From Carboxylicivirga sp. (GTDB lineage: Bacteria > Bacteroidota > Bacteroidia > Bacteroidales > Marinilabiliaceae), in the NCBI GenBank assembly GCA_025210475.1, contig JAOARW010000105.1, forward strand, positions 22,429 to 86,428: a stretch of DNA of 64,000 nucleotides, in the 5' to 3' direction. Positions 26,031 through 34,360 of the stretch are shown piece after piece. The notes beneath the pieces are model-generated. The model saw nothing but the letters and a program-made list of their open reading frames with translations, had not been told where the DNA came from and did no database searches. Position numbers and translations under genes: made by a program. How positions within the stretch are numbered: the stretch's first letter is position 1; each line of letters begins with the position of its first letter.

Positions 26031-26600
26031 TTATCCTTTTATAAATTTTACTTGTTGGTATTTGTCGGAGTGAATATTAACTCGCACAACAGCGCCGTAT
26101 GATAAATCCAGATTAAAGATTTTAAGAGGTGGGATATCCAGATATTTCAGCAAAAAGGCTCGTATAATACCCGAATGTGTTACAATCGCAATCCTTTTGC
26201 CTGGAGTATTTTCTGTTGCTTCAATAAATTGATTGACACGATCGATCAGTTCACCAAAGCTTTCGCCTTGAGGTGGTTTTTGGTGGATAAAGTCATTGCC
26301 CCAATTATCCAGTGCTTCACGCTTGATGTCTTTCCACATTAGCCCTTCCCATTCGCCAAAATTAATTTCTTTCAGGCGTTCATCTATTATAATTTCTTCG
26401 TCGTCAAAGAGCCTTTGGGCAAGTTTGTGACAGCGTTTTAGCGGACTGGAATAAATCTTGTCGAATGAGGTGTTGCTTAGGAACGTCTTTATTTCTTTCG
26501 ATTCCTGATCAAAATTTCCATTAACCTCCAAATCAAGTTGTCCATAGCAAATGCCTTGCTCTACTTCAGGGGTTGTATGCCGGATTAACCATAGTTCCAT
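26031..26600 (-). CDS. cobC: Alpha-ribazole phosphatase-like histidine phosphatase
   Basis: Histidine phosphatase-superfamily protein of 189 residues. The catalytic RHT motif (WLIRHTTPEV) is at the N-terminus and the second His is in VTHSGIIRAFL (about residue 140). In this operon it is expected to dephosphorylate alpha-ribazole phosphate or adenosylcobalamin phosphate, the last step of nucleotide-loop assembly. Assignment to CobC rests on the neighbours, since the family includes many phosphatases. Confidence 0.85.
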   Translation of the reverse strand: MELWLIRHTTPEVEQGICYGQLDLEVNGNFDQESKEIKTFLSNTSFDKIYSSPLKRCHKLAQRLFDDEEIIIDERLKEINFGEWEGLMWKDIKREALDNWGNDFIHQKPPQGESFGELIDRVNQFIEATENTPGKRIAIVTHSGIIRAFLLKYLDIPPLKIFNLDLSYGAVVRVNIHSDKYQQVKFIKG

Positions 26601-26691
26601 TTGATGATTTTTTGTGTCTTAGTTTAAGGTTTCGGGTTCAGAGGTTTTTATGCTCACCTCTCACCTCTCATCTTTCATTTCAATCTTAATA

Positions 26692-27498
26692 TCAGAAGGA
26701 CTGAAAGAGCGATTCAATTGCTGTTGAGGACTGATAGTGAATGATGACTAGTATACTAAGGTAGATAACCACTTCGCTAACTTGTTGAATGCTTCCGAGG
26801 CAATCACCCGTGTAGCCCCCAATCCATTTTTTAAAATAGCGTTCTAAAAAGTATTTGGCAATAAATGTAGGAATCAGAACAATATAGAAAAGAACATCCT
26901 GAAATAAAAGTAAACAGGGTAGAGCAATGCCCATTGCAATAAGCAAATCTTTTAGCTGCAGTGCTTTGGTGATGGGTTTGGATTTACTGCTTTCATCTTC
27001 GCGCACATAGCTGAGGCTATGCATAGTCCATACTGCCATGGTACGGCTAATAACATGCCCGCAGATAATGGTTTTGATCCACGAATCGGCAGGAATCTCG
27101 TTCAGGGTGGTAAACTTTAGCATCAGTAATAGCAGAATACCAACGGCACCATAGGCACCAACCCGCGAATCTTTCATGATGGTCAGGATTTTTTCCTTGG
27201 TCCATCCACCCCCAAATGCATCGCATACATCTGCAAAGCCATCTTCGTGAAAAGCACCAGTTAGCAACACAGAGCTAATCATGGATAAGATTACTGCAAC
27301 AGAATGGGGCAGTAGCAAGGCAGTTAAATAAAACACCAATCCGCTAATGCTGCCAACTACCAATCCGACCACCGGTAAATAGCGGTTGCATTTATTCAGG
27401 TTCTCCTGCGAAAAAGCAATTTTAAAAGGCACGGGGATGCGGGTAAAAAAACCGAAGGCGGTTAGGAGGAGGTTTATTTGTTGTTTGATCTGTAGCAT
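26692..27498 (-). CDS. cobS: Adenosylcobinamide-GDP ribazoletransferase
   Basis: Membrane enzyme of 268 residues that joins AdoCbi-GDP and alpha-ribazole(-phosphate) to make cobalamin (phosphate). The family signature GAFHEDGFADVCDAFGGG (about residues 81-98) with its acidic residues, and FFTRIPVP near the N-terminus, are clear. About six hydrophobic segments are visible. It lies between cobT and cobC; the 91-bp gap to cobC holds no clear promoter. Confidence 0.93.
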   Translation of the reverse strand: MLQIKQQINLLLTAFGFFTRIPVPFKIAFSQENLNKCNRYLPVVGLVVGSISGLVFYLTALLLPHSVAVILSMISSVLLTGAFHEDGFADVCDAFGGGWTKEKILTIMKDSRVGAYGAVGILLLLMLKFTTLNEIPADSWIKTIICGHVISRTMAVWTMHSLSYVREDESSKSKPITKALQLKDLLIAMGIALPCLLLFQDVLFYIVLIPTFIAKYFLERYFKKWIGGYTGDCLGSIQQVSEVVIYLSILVIIHYQSSTAIESLFQSF

Positions 27499-27512
27499 AT
27501 GAAATATGTTAA

Positions 27513-27544
27513 AGCCATTAGCTATTGGCTGATAGCTAATGGCT
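27513..27544. repeat. Perfect 13-bp hairpin, GCCATTAGCTAT repeat
   Basis: AGCCATTAGCTAT (27513-27525), TGGCTG loop, ATAGCTAATGGCT (27532-27544), in the cobT-cobS gap. Same family as the hairpin at 25471-25507. It has a T-run only on the plus strand, so it is a poor terminator for the cob operon and may shape or stabilise its mRNA. Confidence 0.7.
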
Positions 27545-27551
27545 TTTGTTT

Positions 27552-28589
27552 TTAGTCTTTATTACTCACCCCGGCATCGGCAAAGCTGCTCATTTCATTC
27601 ATAAAACACACTGCCGACTGCACAATTGGGTAGGCAACAGCCGACCCTGTTCCTTCTCCTAAACGCATGCCCAGGTGTAAAATAGGTTCTGCTTTCAGGT
27701 GTTGAAGCATTAATTTGTGACCTTGCTCGTTCGATTCGTGTGCAAACAGGCAATAGTCGGTTACGTTTTTGTTAAAAGCATGAGCCGCAATCAAAGCAGA
27801 AGTTGCAATAAATCCATCCGATAAAATAATCATTTTTAGCTCAGCAGCTTTTAATATTGCGCCGCAGATGGTTGCTATTTCATAACCACCAAAAGTTGCC
27901 AGAATATCCATAGGCTGGTCGATGGCCTGATGCAGTTGCAGAGCTTTTTCGATTACCTGTGCTTTGTGGTTAATGCCTTCAGCATTCATGCCGGTTCCGG
28001 CACCTGTTGCCTCATGGGCACTAAAACCACCAAATTTACACAACAAAGCCGTGGCGGCCGTAGTATTTCCAATTCCCATCTCGCCAAAACCAACAATATT
28101 GGTACCTTCCTTATGTAGCTTTTCAATGATGCCGGCACCATTGTTCATGGCAGTCTGGCACTCTTCGATGGTCATAGCCGGCTCAACAGCAAAGTTGCGT
28201 GTGCCCTTGCGAACTTTTAAATCCAATAATAGATCCGATGCTTCGAAATCGAAATTAACACCGGTATCAGCAACCAGTAGATTAATCTTGTTTTGGCGGC
28301 AGAATACGTTGATGGCTGCACCGCCACCCAGAAAGTTCATCACCATCTGGAAGGTCACTTCCTGAGGAAAAGGACTAACCTTTTCCTGGGTAATACCATG
28401 GTCGCCGGCACACACTAATATAGATGGCTGGCTTAATTGGGGGCTCAGCGTGTTTTGAATCTGGCATACTTTAAAAGCAATCTTTTCCAAAGTGCCCAAA
28501 GCGCCAAGTGGCTTGGTTTTTAAGTCGATTTTTTGTTGGATTTGTTCATCCAGTTCTGTGCTTACAGCAATAATTTGTGACTCCTGCAT
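27552..28589 (-). CDS. cobT: Nicotinate-nucleotide-dimethylbenzimidazole phosphoribosyltransferase
   Basis: Cytoplasmic enzyme of 345 residues that makes alpha-ribazole phosphate from a lower-ligand base and nicotinate mononucleotide. The catalytic Glu lies in LGMRLGEGTGSA near the C-terminus; CAGDHGIT and FGEMGIGNTTAA are further family signatures. The ATG at 28589 is chosen. An in-frame ATG at 28655 would add 22 residues but lies in the riboswitch expression region. First gene of the cobalamin-controlled operon. Confidence 0.93.
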   Translation of the reverse strand: MQESQIIAVSTELDEQIQQKIDLKTKPLGALGTLEKIAFKVCQIQNTLSPQLSQPSILVCAGDHGITQEKVSPFPQEVTFQMVMNFLGGGAAINVFCRQNKINLLVADTGVNFDFEASDLLLDLKVRKGTRNFAVEPAMTIEECQTAMNNGAGIIEKLHKEGTNIVGFGEMGIGNTTAATALLCKFGGFSAHEATGAGTGMNAEGINHKAQVIEKALQLHQAIDQPMDILATFGGYEIATICGAILKAAELKMIILSDGFIATSALIAAHAFNKNVTDYCLFAHESNEQGHKLMLQHLKAEPILHLGMRLGEGTGSAVAYPIVQSAVCFMNEMSSFADAGVSNKD

Positions 28590-28685
28590 TGTTGAAATAA
28601 TTAATTGTTTAACAAGCTTCAGGAGGATAGATGAATGCACCGGCCAAGAGGCCATGCTTGTTCACTTTACCCCGAAGTATTATGG

Positions 28686-28846
28686 CCAAGGCAGGTCTTC
28701 TGGCTTACCTCAGTTTTGTACCTTCCCAACCAATAATGTGGTTAGTGGCGTTATCAAAACCCGTTAATGAGGCTTACAGCTACGGGGATAGCTCCGGAAT
28801 TTGTAGAAACAGCACCGGATTCCCATTTTAAGCATAGGCACCTTAG
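28686..28846 (-). promoter_or_regulatory. Cobalamin riboswitch
   Basis: Minus-strand aptamer with recognisable conserved blocks: GGTGCC at the 5' end (28841-28846), AAAATGGGAATCCGGTG, the CCGGAGCTATCCCCG loop, GCCACTA near the middle and the B12 box AAGCCAGAAGACCTGCC (about 28690-28706). It lies about 100 nt upstream of cobT and should repress the cobTSCU operon when adenosylcobalamin is plentiful. The expression platform between 28590 and 28685 contains a GGCC/GGCC hairpin (28642-28653) but no T-run, so a translational mechanism is possible. Confidence 0.92.
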
Positions 28847-28871
28847 CGTTTGCAAAAATAGGAATATAAAA

Positions 28872-29909
28872 TCATTTCATGAGCTGAATAATGGAAAACC
28901 AACTATTTTCATCGGTGTACATTTTGTTGATATGCAGATGCGACTTATTGGCCAGATGCTGAATCATGTCTTTTGTGTACTTCTGCGAGTTTTCGGTGTG
29001 AATACGATCACCTTGTTTAAAGCTTAAATTTTGTTTGAGCCACGGTGAAGAAATTTCAATATCGGTGTTGGCTACCAAGTGCATTTCAATGCGATTGAGT
29101 TCTTTGTTAAAAAAGGCCAGGTGATCAAAATCGGGAATGAAAAAGTCGGTATCGATCAGCTTATTGCAGGCACGGAGGATGTTTTTATTAAAAGCTTCGG
29201 TAATTCGTTGGCTATCGTTGTAGGCGGCTTCGATAACCGAAATATCTTTAACCATATCTAAGCCTAAAATAAGCTGATCGCCCGGATTCATTATTTCCTG
29301 AATGCCATTAAGCAGTTTTTCGGCCTCCTGAGTTTCAAAATTCCCGATGGTGCTTCCAAAAAAGCAGATGATGCGTGGTTGTTCGTTGGGCAAACTCTTT
29401 AATTGAGTAAAGTCCCCGGCAATTCCCTTCACTTCCAGTTCAGGAAATTCACGTTTTAATTCACTTTTACTTTGCTCGATGGAGGCGGGACTAAAATCTA
29501 TGGGGTAGTAGGTAATGTTGCTAAGTTTGCTTGGGGTGATTGCTTTAAGAACCAGTGATATTTTTGAGCAATCGCCACTTCCCAGTTCAATCAGGTTAAT
29601 GTGGCTTAATTGAGCAAATAGTTCGTTCGCATTGTTTTGGATGATACTTTTTTCCGTTCGGGTCGGATAATATTCCGGTAGTTGCGTGATCCATTCAAAA
29701 AGTCTGGAGCCGTAATCGTCGTAGAAAAATTTACTTGAAATATATTTCTGTGGAGCCAAAAGGCCATGTATCAATTCCCATCTTAAAGAATCGTTGATGG
29801 TTTCTTTGTTGATTCGTTTGGTAATAGCTCTGAAAGATGCACTTGTGGAGGTAATTGTTTGGGTAATATTTTCAAGCATAACGATATCGGATTGAATGGG
29901 TACTAACAT
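28872..29909 (-). CDS. EgtD-like L-histidine N-alpha-methyltransferase family protein
   Basis: SAM-dependent methyltransferase of 345 residues related to EgtD, which trimethylates histidine to hercynine in ergothioneine synthesis. The DUF2260-type N-terminal helices (SLRWELIHGLLAPQKYISSKFFYDDYGSRLFEWI) precede the SAM motif NLIELGSGDCSK (about residue 105). IICFFGSTIGNFE and LILGLDMVKD are also typical. No EgtB partner is in the window, so the product could stop at hercynine or the enzyme could use another substrate. It ends 26 bp before the cobalamin aptamer. The ATG at 29879 is an alternative start. Confidence 0.8.
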   Translation of the reverse strand: MLVPIQSDIVMLENITQTITSTSASFRAITKRINKETINDSLRWELIHGLLAPQKYISSKFFYDDYGSRLFEWITQLPEYYPTRTEKSIIQNNANELFAQLSHINLIELGSGDCSKISLVLKAITPSKLSNITYYPIDFSPASIEQSKSELKREFPELEVKGIAGDFTQLKSLPNEQPRIICFFGSTIGNFETQEAEKLLNGIQEIMNPGDQLILGLDMVKDISVIEAAYNDSQRITEAFNKNILRACNKLIDTDFFIPDFDHLAFFNKELNRIEMHLVANTDIEISSPWLKQNLSFKQGDRIHTENSQKYTKDMIQHLANKSHLHINKMYTDENSWFSIIQLMK

Positions 29910-29962
29910 TCAAATACGGATAAAATTATGTCAAAGTCAATAGGATTGTAAAAATACTTGAC

Positions 29963-30706
29963 CTACCAATTGGGATCAAGAATATGCTCTTTTTTAGGGT
30001 TATCCTTCTCTATAATAGATAGGTGCAATGATTTGTTGGGGAATTCTTTTTTTAATTTCTGATGTAAAACTTTGGAAGGCATGGCATCCGTTGATAAATC
30101 ATTTAAGTAGTGATAAATAGAATGTATGCGAATGCTATTGGCATTGGTTTGAACGATGTAATAATCAATTAATGAACCTTGGTTAAAGCGCAATTTATCG
30201 ATGCATGCTTTTATTTTATTGGCCATTTCATCAGGTGTGCTTTTTTGCATGTTCACCACATTGCCTTCTGGTGTCAGAATTGTTTGTGTTGCTTGGCTCT
30301 CATAATCCTTTAATTGATTGATGTGTTCGTTGTAATGGATGGTAAAGCCATCGGTGCAATTGTAATCGTGTGTTTTTGATTCGTCACGGTAAACCTTGGC
30401 AATCATGTGCTTGGGAGGGTAGGGTTTGAGAACTCGTATGTCCATTGAATCGCCCAGTTGCAAAACCGGGGTTAACACATAATCTATCTGGTCGAAATAA
30501 CTGATGCCCTTATGCTGGTAGTAATATTTTAGCGTTTGAACTTTAAAGCTACCACCATTTACCTCAATACTGGCATACACTTTACCCGTTTCAACAGTGT
30601 TGAAGATAAGCACGTAATAATAGAGGTAAATTCCGACTACATTTAAAACAAGTAAAGACAGGATAATAACGGCTCTTTTAATGGTAGCCTGGCGTTCATT
30701 TTGCAT
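29963..30706 (-). CDS. Hypothetical single-pass membrane protein
   Basis: Protein of 247 residues that I do not recognise. One hydrophobic helix (about 11-32) anchors it; the rest should face the periplasm. An early part is beta-rich (YASIEVNGGSFKVQTLKYYYQ). No catalytic motif or metal-binding cluster is seen. It lies 32 bp after the YkgJ-like gene on the same strand and may be co-transcribed with it. Confidence 0.6.
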   Translation of the reverse strand: MQNERQATIKRAVIILSLLVLNVVGIYLYYYVLIFNTVETGKVYASIEVNGGSFKVQTLKYYYQHKGISYFDQIDYVLTPVLQLGDSMDIRVLKPYPPKHMIAKVYRDESKTHDYNCTDGFTIHYNEHINQLKDYESQATQTILTPEGNVVNMQKSTPDEMANKIKACIDKLRFNQGSLIDYYIVQTNANSIRIHSIYHYLNDLSTDAMPSKVLHQKLKKEFPNKSLHLSIIEKDNPKKEHILDPNW

Positions 30707-30738
30707 ACTGGGTAGGTTTAGGTTTGATAGTATTTACA

Positions 30739-31443
30739 TTAGTTGGATTCCTTAAAAAGAGGATGGTCTGTTAGTTCGATGTTGTCGATGACCTCGCCAT
30801 TATTATGAGCGATTAACAAACCTTCTTCCATTAAATACTCATTATTATTGAGCTTAGCCGGTTTAAGACCTTCACTAAATCCTTCGTTCATCATTTGACC
30901 TGCTCTAAGTGGAAACTCAAGCAGTGATGGGTAATTGTTTTCGTCTTCCGGTTCGTCGTGAAACTTGCGGCAACTTTCTTCTGACATGGATAAATAAATG
31001 CGACATGCCATGGGGCGAGCCTGGTAAGCGCTGCAGGCACCATTTTTAAGTAGTGGGCAAGGTAACTTGCTTTTTTCTAGTTCATTCTGCGATAATCGTC
31101 CACGCTTTTGGTAGTTATCAAATGCCGATTGTAAAATTGCCTTTTGCTCATCCTCACGTAGGTTGAGCTTAATAAATTGCCACAAGTAATGAAATTCATG
31201 TGCCACACCAAAAATTGGTTGATGACAACACCAGTTACATCCTTTACGGCAATCAATGTTAATGTTGTGGCGTTTGGCTTCGGCCGATAATGCATCAATA
31301 AGGCCTTCCATGGCATCCTGCTCCTGTCGGGTAGCTTGCCAAAGTTTCTTATCCGTCAGTTTATCGTTAATTGCCGTTTCTGCCAGGCGCAAGCCATCCT
31401 GAAAAAATGCCTTGTCGGTATCTGAAAGTTCTGATGTGCTCAT
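30739..31443 (-). CDS. YkgJ-type cysteine-cluster protein
   Basis: Protein of 234 residues with the CxxxCxxCC pattern CRKGCNWCCHQP (about residues 63-74) and a second set, CPLLKNGACSAYQARPMACR, as in the YkgJ/UPF0153 zinc- or iron-binding family. The biochemical role of this family is not established. Its promoter (minus strand, 31464-31494) is a good Bacteroidetes -33/-7 match, so it begins a transcription unit with the hypothetical protein downstream. Confidence 0.8.
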   Translation of the reverse strand: MSTSELSDTDKAFFQDGLRLAETAINDKLTDKKLWQATRQEQDAMEGLIDALSAEAKRHNINIDCRKGCNWCCHQPIFGVAHEFHYLWQFIKLNLREDEQKAILQSAFDNYQKRGRLSQNELEKSKLPCPLLKNGACSAYQARPMACRIYLSMSEESCRKFHDEPEDENNYPSLLEFPLRAGQMMNEGFSEGLKPAKLNNNEYLMEEGLLIAHNNGEVIDNIELTDHPLFKESN

Positions 31444-31463
31444 TTGTTTGTTTTTGCTTCATG

Positions 31464-31494
31464 CAAATGTAGTAATACCATAAATAGCATCAAA
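31464..31494 (-). promoter_or_regulatory. Bacteroidetes-type promoter of the YkgJ-like gene
   Basis: On the minus strand TTTG, a 19-nt spacer (31472-31490), then TACATTTG (31464-31471), ending 21 bp before the start codon. Confidence 0.72.
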
Positions 31495-31570
31495 TGGTTG
31501 CTATAAATCTACTCTTGTTAAGCTTTAGTTTTTATCATCATATAATGTAACTTGGCCATCATTATCCAAA

Positions 31571-31607
31571 TAAAAGGGTGACCAACAATGCATGTCAATC
31601 ACCCTTT
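31571..31607 (-). terminator. Terminator of the DUF4136 lipoprotein gene
   Basis: 9-bp stem AAAGGGTGA / TCACCCTTT (31573-31581 with 31599-31607), 17-nt loop, then TTATTTGG on the minus strand. Confidence 0.6.
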
Positions 31608-31627
31608 AAAAGCCTTTTGAAATTATA

Positions 31628-32176
31628 TTACTTCTTTGACGCCAGCGGATAGGTGGCAAAAATTTTCCTGATAATCCGGTTCACCGATTGCTCATTCAGC
31701 TTTGTGCCGTTTTTAACAGCTCCTGAGGCTGAGCCTTGCCAAATCAGTTCTTTCTTCTCACGGTCAATTACATCAATAATGATGGTTCCTTCGGTATGGG
31801 TGTTGTAATTAACCCGGTTAATTCCGGTATTAATGCCCCAACCATAAGGATAATAGGTGCTGCCCCAATAGAAATTATCATTTCGCTGAAGCGAGGTGGT
31901 TTCTTTCGTCTTGGTTTTAATCATCACTTTAACCAACAAATCAGGACTCTTATTCTCAGTATAACCACGATTGGTCATTTGTTCCTGAATAGCACTGTGA
32001 AGCCATGCTTTGCCCTTATCTTTAATAGGGAACGACTTCATGTGTTGCAACACCATGAAATTAGAATAGCTGTCAAACTTGGCATTCGGATCGTAATCGA
32101 AGTTAATGCTTGTTGTTTTACAGCTGCCTAGTGCTAAAATTATAATTGATAAACAGATTAGATTTCGAAATTTCAT
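31628..32176 (-). CDS. DUF4136 lipoprotein
   Basis: Lipoprotein of 182 residues, signal ending LALGSC. The central domain matches DUF4136, marked by INFDYDPNAKFDSYSNF near the N-terminus, an aromatic stretch NFYWGSTYYPYGWG, TEGTIIIDVIDREKKELIWQGSASG and a conserved C-terminal NRIIRKIFATYP. Members are envelope lipoproteins of unknown function. It stands alone between two terminators. Confidence 0.8.
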   Translation of the reverse strand: MKFRNLICLSIIILALGSCKTTSINFDYDPNAKFDSYSNFMVLQHMKSFPIKDKGKAWLHSAIQEQMTNRGYTENKSPDLLVKVMIKTKTKETTSLQRNDNFYWGSTYYPYGWGINTGINRVNYNTHTEGTIIIDVIDREKKELIWQGSASGAVKNGTKLNEQSVNRIIRKIFATYPLASKK

Positions 32177-32341
32177 GTGATATAGTTTACGGTTTAATTA
32201 ATAATCTTTTTTAAAAAGGATTCACTATTCTCTCCAAATTTGAGTGTTAAATGTAATACTTTTAACGCGTGCATCGTATAAAACGATGAGGTATTTCTAT
32301 GGATTGCCGAGATTGATTTAATTTTTAGAACTCAGAATACT

Positions 32342-32375
32342 AAAAAAAATGGCAGCCCTTAACCAAGAACTGCCA
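32342..32375 (-). terminator. Terminator of the M18 aminopeptidase gene
   Basis: TGGCAG / CTGCCA stem (32350-32355 with 32370-32375) followed on the minus strand by eight T. Confidence 0.75.
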
Positions 32376-32401
32376 AATGTATTTTATTCAATACTCAACC
32401 C

Positions 32402-33703
32402 TTACATGTTGTAGAATGTTTCGAAGGCTTTGGTTACATACGTGTGATCCAATGTGCCGCCTAGCTCACGAACCGAGTGCATGCCTAACATCGGATTACC
32501 AATATCAACCGTGCGAATATCTATTTTACCAGTCGAGACATTGCCCAGGGTAGAGCCACCAACCATATCTGATCGGTTAACAAATTTCTGAACAGGTACA
32601 TCAGCTTGCTGGCAAATGGTTTCGAAAATGGCACCACTTTCCCCGTCGGTGGTGTATTTTTGGTTGGCGTGTATTTTAATAACCGGGCCTGCATTCATCA
32701 CCGGATGCAATACCGGATCGTGTTTCTCAGGATGGTTAGGATGAACCGAATGAGCCATATCGGCCGAAATCATAAAGGATTTATAGATGGTACGATGGTA
32801 ATCTTCCTGCGACTTGCCCAATTTCTCCATAATGCGTTCGATGATGTTACGTAACACTGGCGAACCGGCACCTTGCTTGGTAACGCTGCCCACTTCTTCA
32901 TTATCAAATACACAAAGAATGTTGGTGCTGTTGGTATTTTTGCTTTCGAGCAAAGCTTTTAAGCCGGCATGTACCATTGCCAAATCGTCCAGCTTTGGTG
33001 ATGAGATAAATTCCTGATCCGGACCAACCAGGCAGCCTTTTTCATATTCGTAAACAAACAGATCGAAATCCAGAATTTCTGATGCATCAACCTTTAGCTT
33101 TTCGGCAATTAATTTAAGCAGGTAGTTATCCTTTTCAAAGGTTTCATTAACAATACTCATTAGCGGCAACATGTCAACCTGCTTATTTAATTCCATGCCG
33201 TCATTCACGCTACGGTTTAAATGAATGGCAACGCTAGGGATGATGAGCAGTGGTTTTCTGAAATCAACTAATTGCGATTTGGGAGCCAATGGATTATCGC
33301 TTTTTAACAATACTCTTCCGGCCAATGAAAGAGGGCGATCAAGCCACGACATTAAGATGGGGCCGCCATAAACTTCAGTATTTAACTTCAGATATTTGCC
33401 ATCTACCAGCATTTCGGGTTGTGGTTTAATTTTAAAACCAGGCGAATCGCTATGGGCGCTAATTAGCTTCAAGCCTTTATCTTCAGGTGCTTCGGTGCCA
33501 ATTTGAAAGGCAAATAAAGCTGAGCCGCTTTTAGTCGTGTAATATTTTCCGCCTTTTTCAATATTCCATGGCATGCAAATGTCCATATACTGATAACCAT
33601 TAGCCTCTAGCTCTTTTGCAGTATTGGCAATCACATGAAAAGCCGTTGGGCTTTGATGAATAAATTCAATCAGCTCTTCGGCATGTTTTATCTCTTGTGT
33701 CAT
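32402..33703 (-). CDS. M18 family aminopeptidase
   Basis: Cytoplasmic dizinc aminopeptidase of 433 residues, the usual length of the M18 (aspartyl aminopeptidase-like) family, which removes acidic or other N-terminal residues from peptides. Metal and catalytic motifs are visible: ISAHSDSPGFKIKP (first His/Asp, about residue 80), CVFDNEEVGS (Glu pair, about 270), DMAHSVHPNHPEKHDP and the late NVSTGKIDIRTVDIGNPMLGMHSVRE. It begins after a short leader and is terminated by its own hairpin, so it is monocistronic. Confidence 0.92.
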   Translation of the reverse strand: MTQEIKHAEELIEFIHQSPTAFHVIANTAKELEANGYQYMDICMPWNIEKGGKYYTTKSGSALFAFQIGTEAPEDKGLKLISAHSDSPGFKIKPQPEMLVDGKYLKLNTEVYGGPILMSWLDRPLSLAGRVLLKSDNPLAPKSQLVDFRKPLLIIPSVAIHLNRSVNDGMELNKQVDMLPLMSIVNETFEKDNYLLKLIAEKLKVDASEILDFDLFVYEYEKGCLVGPDQEFISSPKLDDLAMVHAGLKALLESKNTNSTNILCVFDNEEVGSVTKQGAGSPVLRNIIERIMEKLGKSQEDYHRTIYKSFMISADMAHSVHPNHPEKHDPVLHPVMNAGPVIKIHANQKYTTDGESGAIFETICQQADVPVQKFVNRSDMVGGSTLGNVSTGKIDIRTVDIGNPMLGMHSVRELGGTLDHTYVTKAFETFYNM

Positions 33704-33805
33704 TGTTATGATGTTTTTGTTGTTCTATCAAAATGGGCAAGATAAATATTTTAAATAAGCCAGATGATGAGAAAGGTCAATGTTGTAAGTTTTCCTGTAA
33801 GGAGC

Positions 33806-33838
33806 AAAAAAAAAGCTGTTTCAGAAGAAACAGCTTTT
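33806..33838 (-). terminator. Terminator of the cold-shock gene
   Basis: Perfect 12-bp stem AAAAGCTGTTTC / GAAACAGCTTTT (33811-33822 with 33827-33838) followed on the minus strand by nine T. Confidence 0.9.
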
Positions 33839-33865
33839 AATAATCTCTTAAAATATAAATCTAAT

Positions 33866-34057
33866 CTATGCTAGTTTTACATTTACCGCGTTTAAACCCT
33901 TACGGCCTTCCTGAAGCTCGTAAGTGACTTCATCATTTTCTTTGATTTCGTCGATAAGACCTGTTACGTGTACAAAATACTCTTTGCTAGTTTCGTCGTC
34001 TTTGATGAATCCATAACCTTTTGAATCATTAAAGAACTTTACTGTACCTTTATTCAT
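33866..34057 (-). CDS. Cold-shock domain protein
   Basis: CspA-type RNA-binding protein of 63 residues. The RNP1 motif KGYGFI (about 13-18) and RNP2 motif YFVHV (about 27-31) are present. It melts RNA secondary structure at low temperature or during growth changes. Its 65-nt leader contains a 9-bp hairpin (34076-34101) that may regulate translation. Confidence 0.93.
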   Translation of the reverse strand: MNKGTVKFFNDSKGYGFIKDDETSKEYFVHVTGLIDEIKENDEVTYELQEGRKGLNAVNVKLA

Positions 34058-34075
34058 TATAAAAAAATTAATTTA

Positions 34076-34101
34076 AGACTGATATTAGGAATTATCAGTC
34101 T
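34076..34101 (-). promoter_or_regulatory. Hairpin in the cold-shock gene leader
   Basis: AGACTGATA / TATCAGTCT (34076-34084 with 34093-34101), 8-nt loop, within the 5' leader and 18 nt before the start codon. Structured leaders control csp genes in other bacteria; that it acts here is inference. Confidence 0.45.
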
Positions 34102-34127
34102 CATGTCTAAAAATAATTGTTCAGAGA

Positions 34128-34159
34128 CAAATGTATGAACATTTTTGACATAAGCTCAA
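34128..34159 (-). promoter_or_regulatory. Bacteroidetes-type promoter of the cold-shock gene
   Basis: Minus-strand TTG (34157-34159), 21-nt spacer, TACATTTG (34128-34135). This predicts a leader of about 65 nt. Confidence 0.6.
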
Positions 34160-34360
34160 CTTTTTTTAAGTATTTGATGCAAAAACTGATAAAAATCTGT
34201 TTTAAGTGGCTTTAGATTATTTTTTTTAACGAAAATTTAATATGTATTCTTTTTGAAGTCAGACGTTTTTGTGTATTTGTTAATAACTCTTTTAAAAAAG
34301 TGAAAAAGCTTTTTTTCAGGAAATAGTATATTCGCTATAATTTCAAAATTCAATGATCAA

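Larger units (their letters stand above)
34058..34360. other. Divergent promoter region, cold-shock protein and topB
   Basis: Holds the csp promoter and leader hairpin on the minus strand. Toward topB it is very AT-rich, with TATATTCG near 34328 as a weak -7 candidate. No gene is seen. Confidence 0.45.

Noticed and set aside
28590..28655. N-terminal extension of CobT from the ATG at 28655
   Set aside because: It lies in the riboswitch platform, and the family's N-terminus fits the start at 28589; kept only as a question in the findings.
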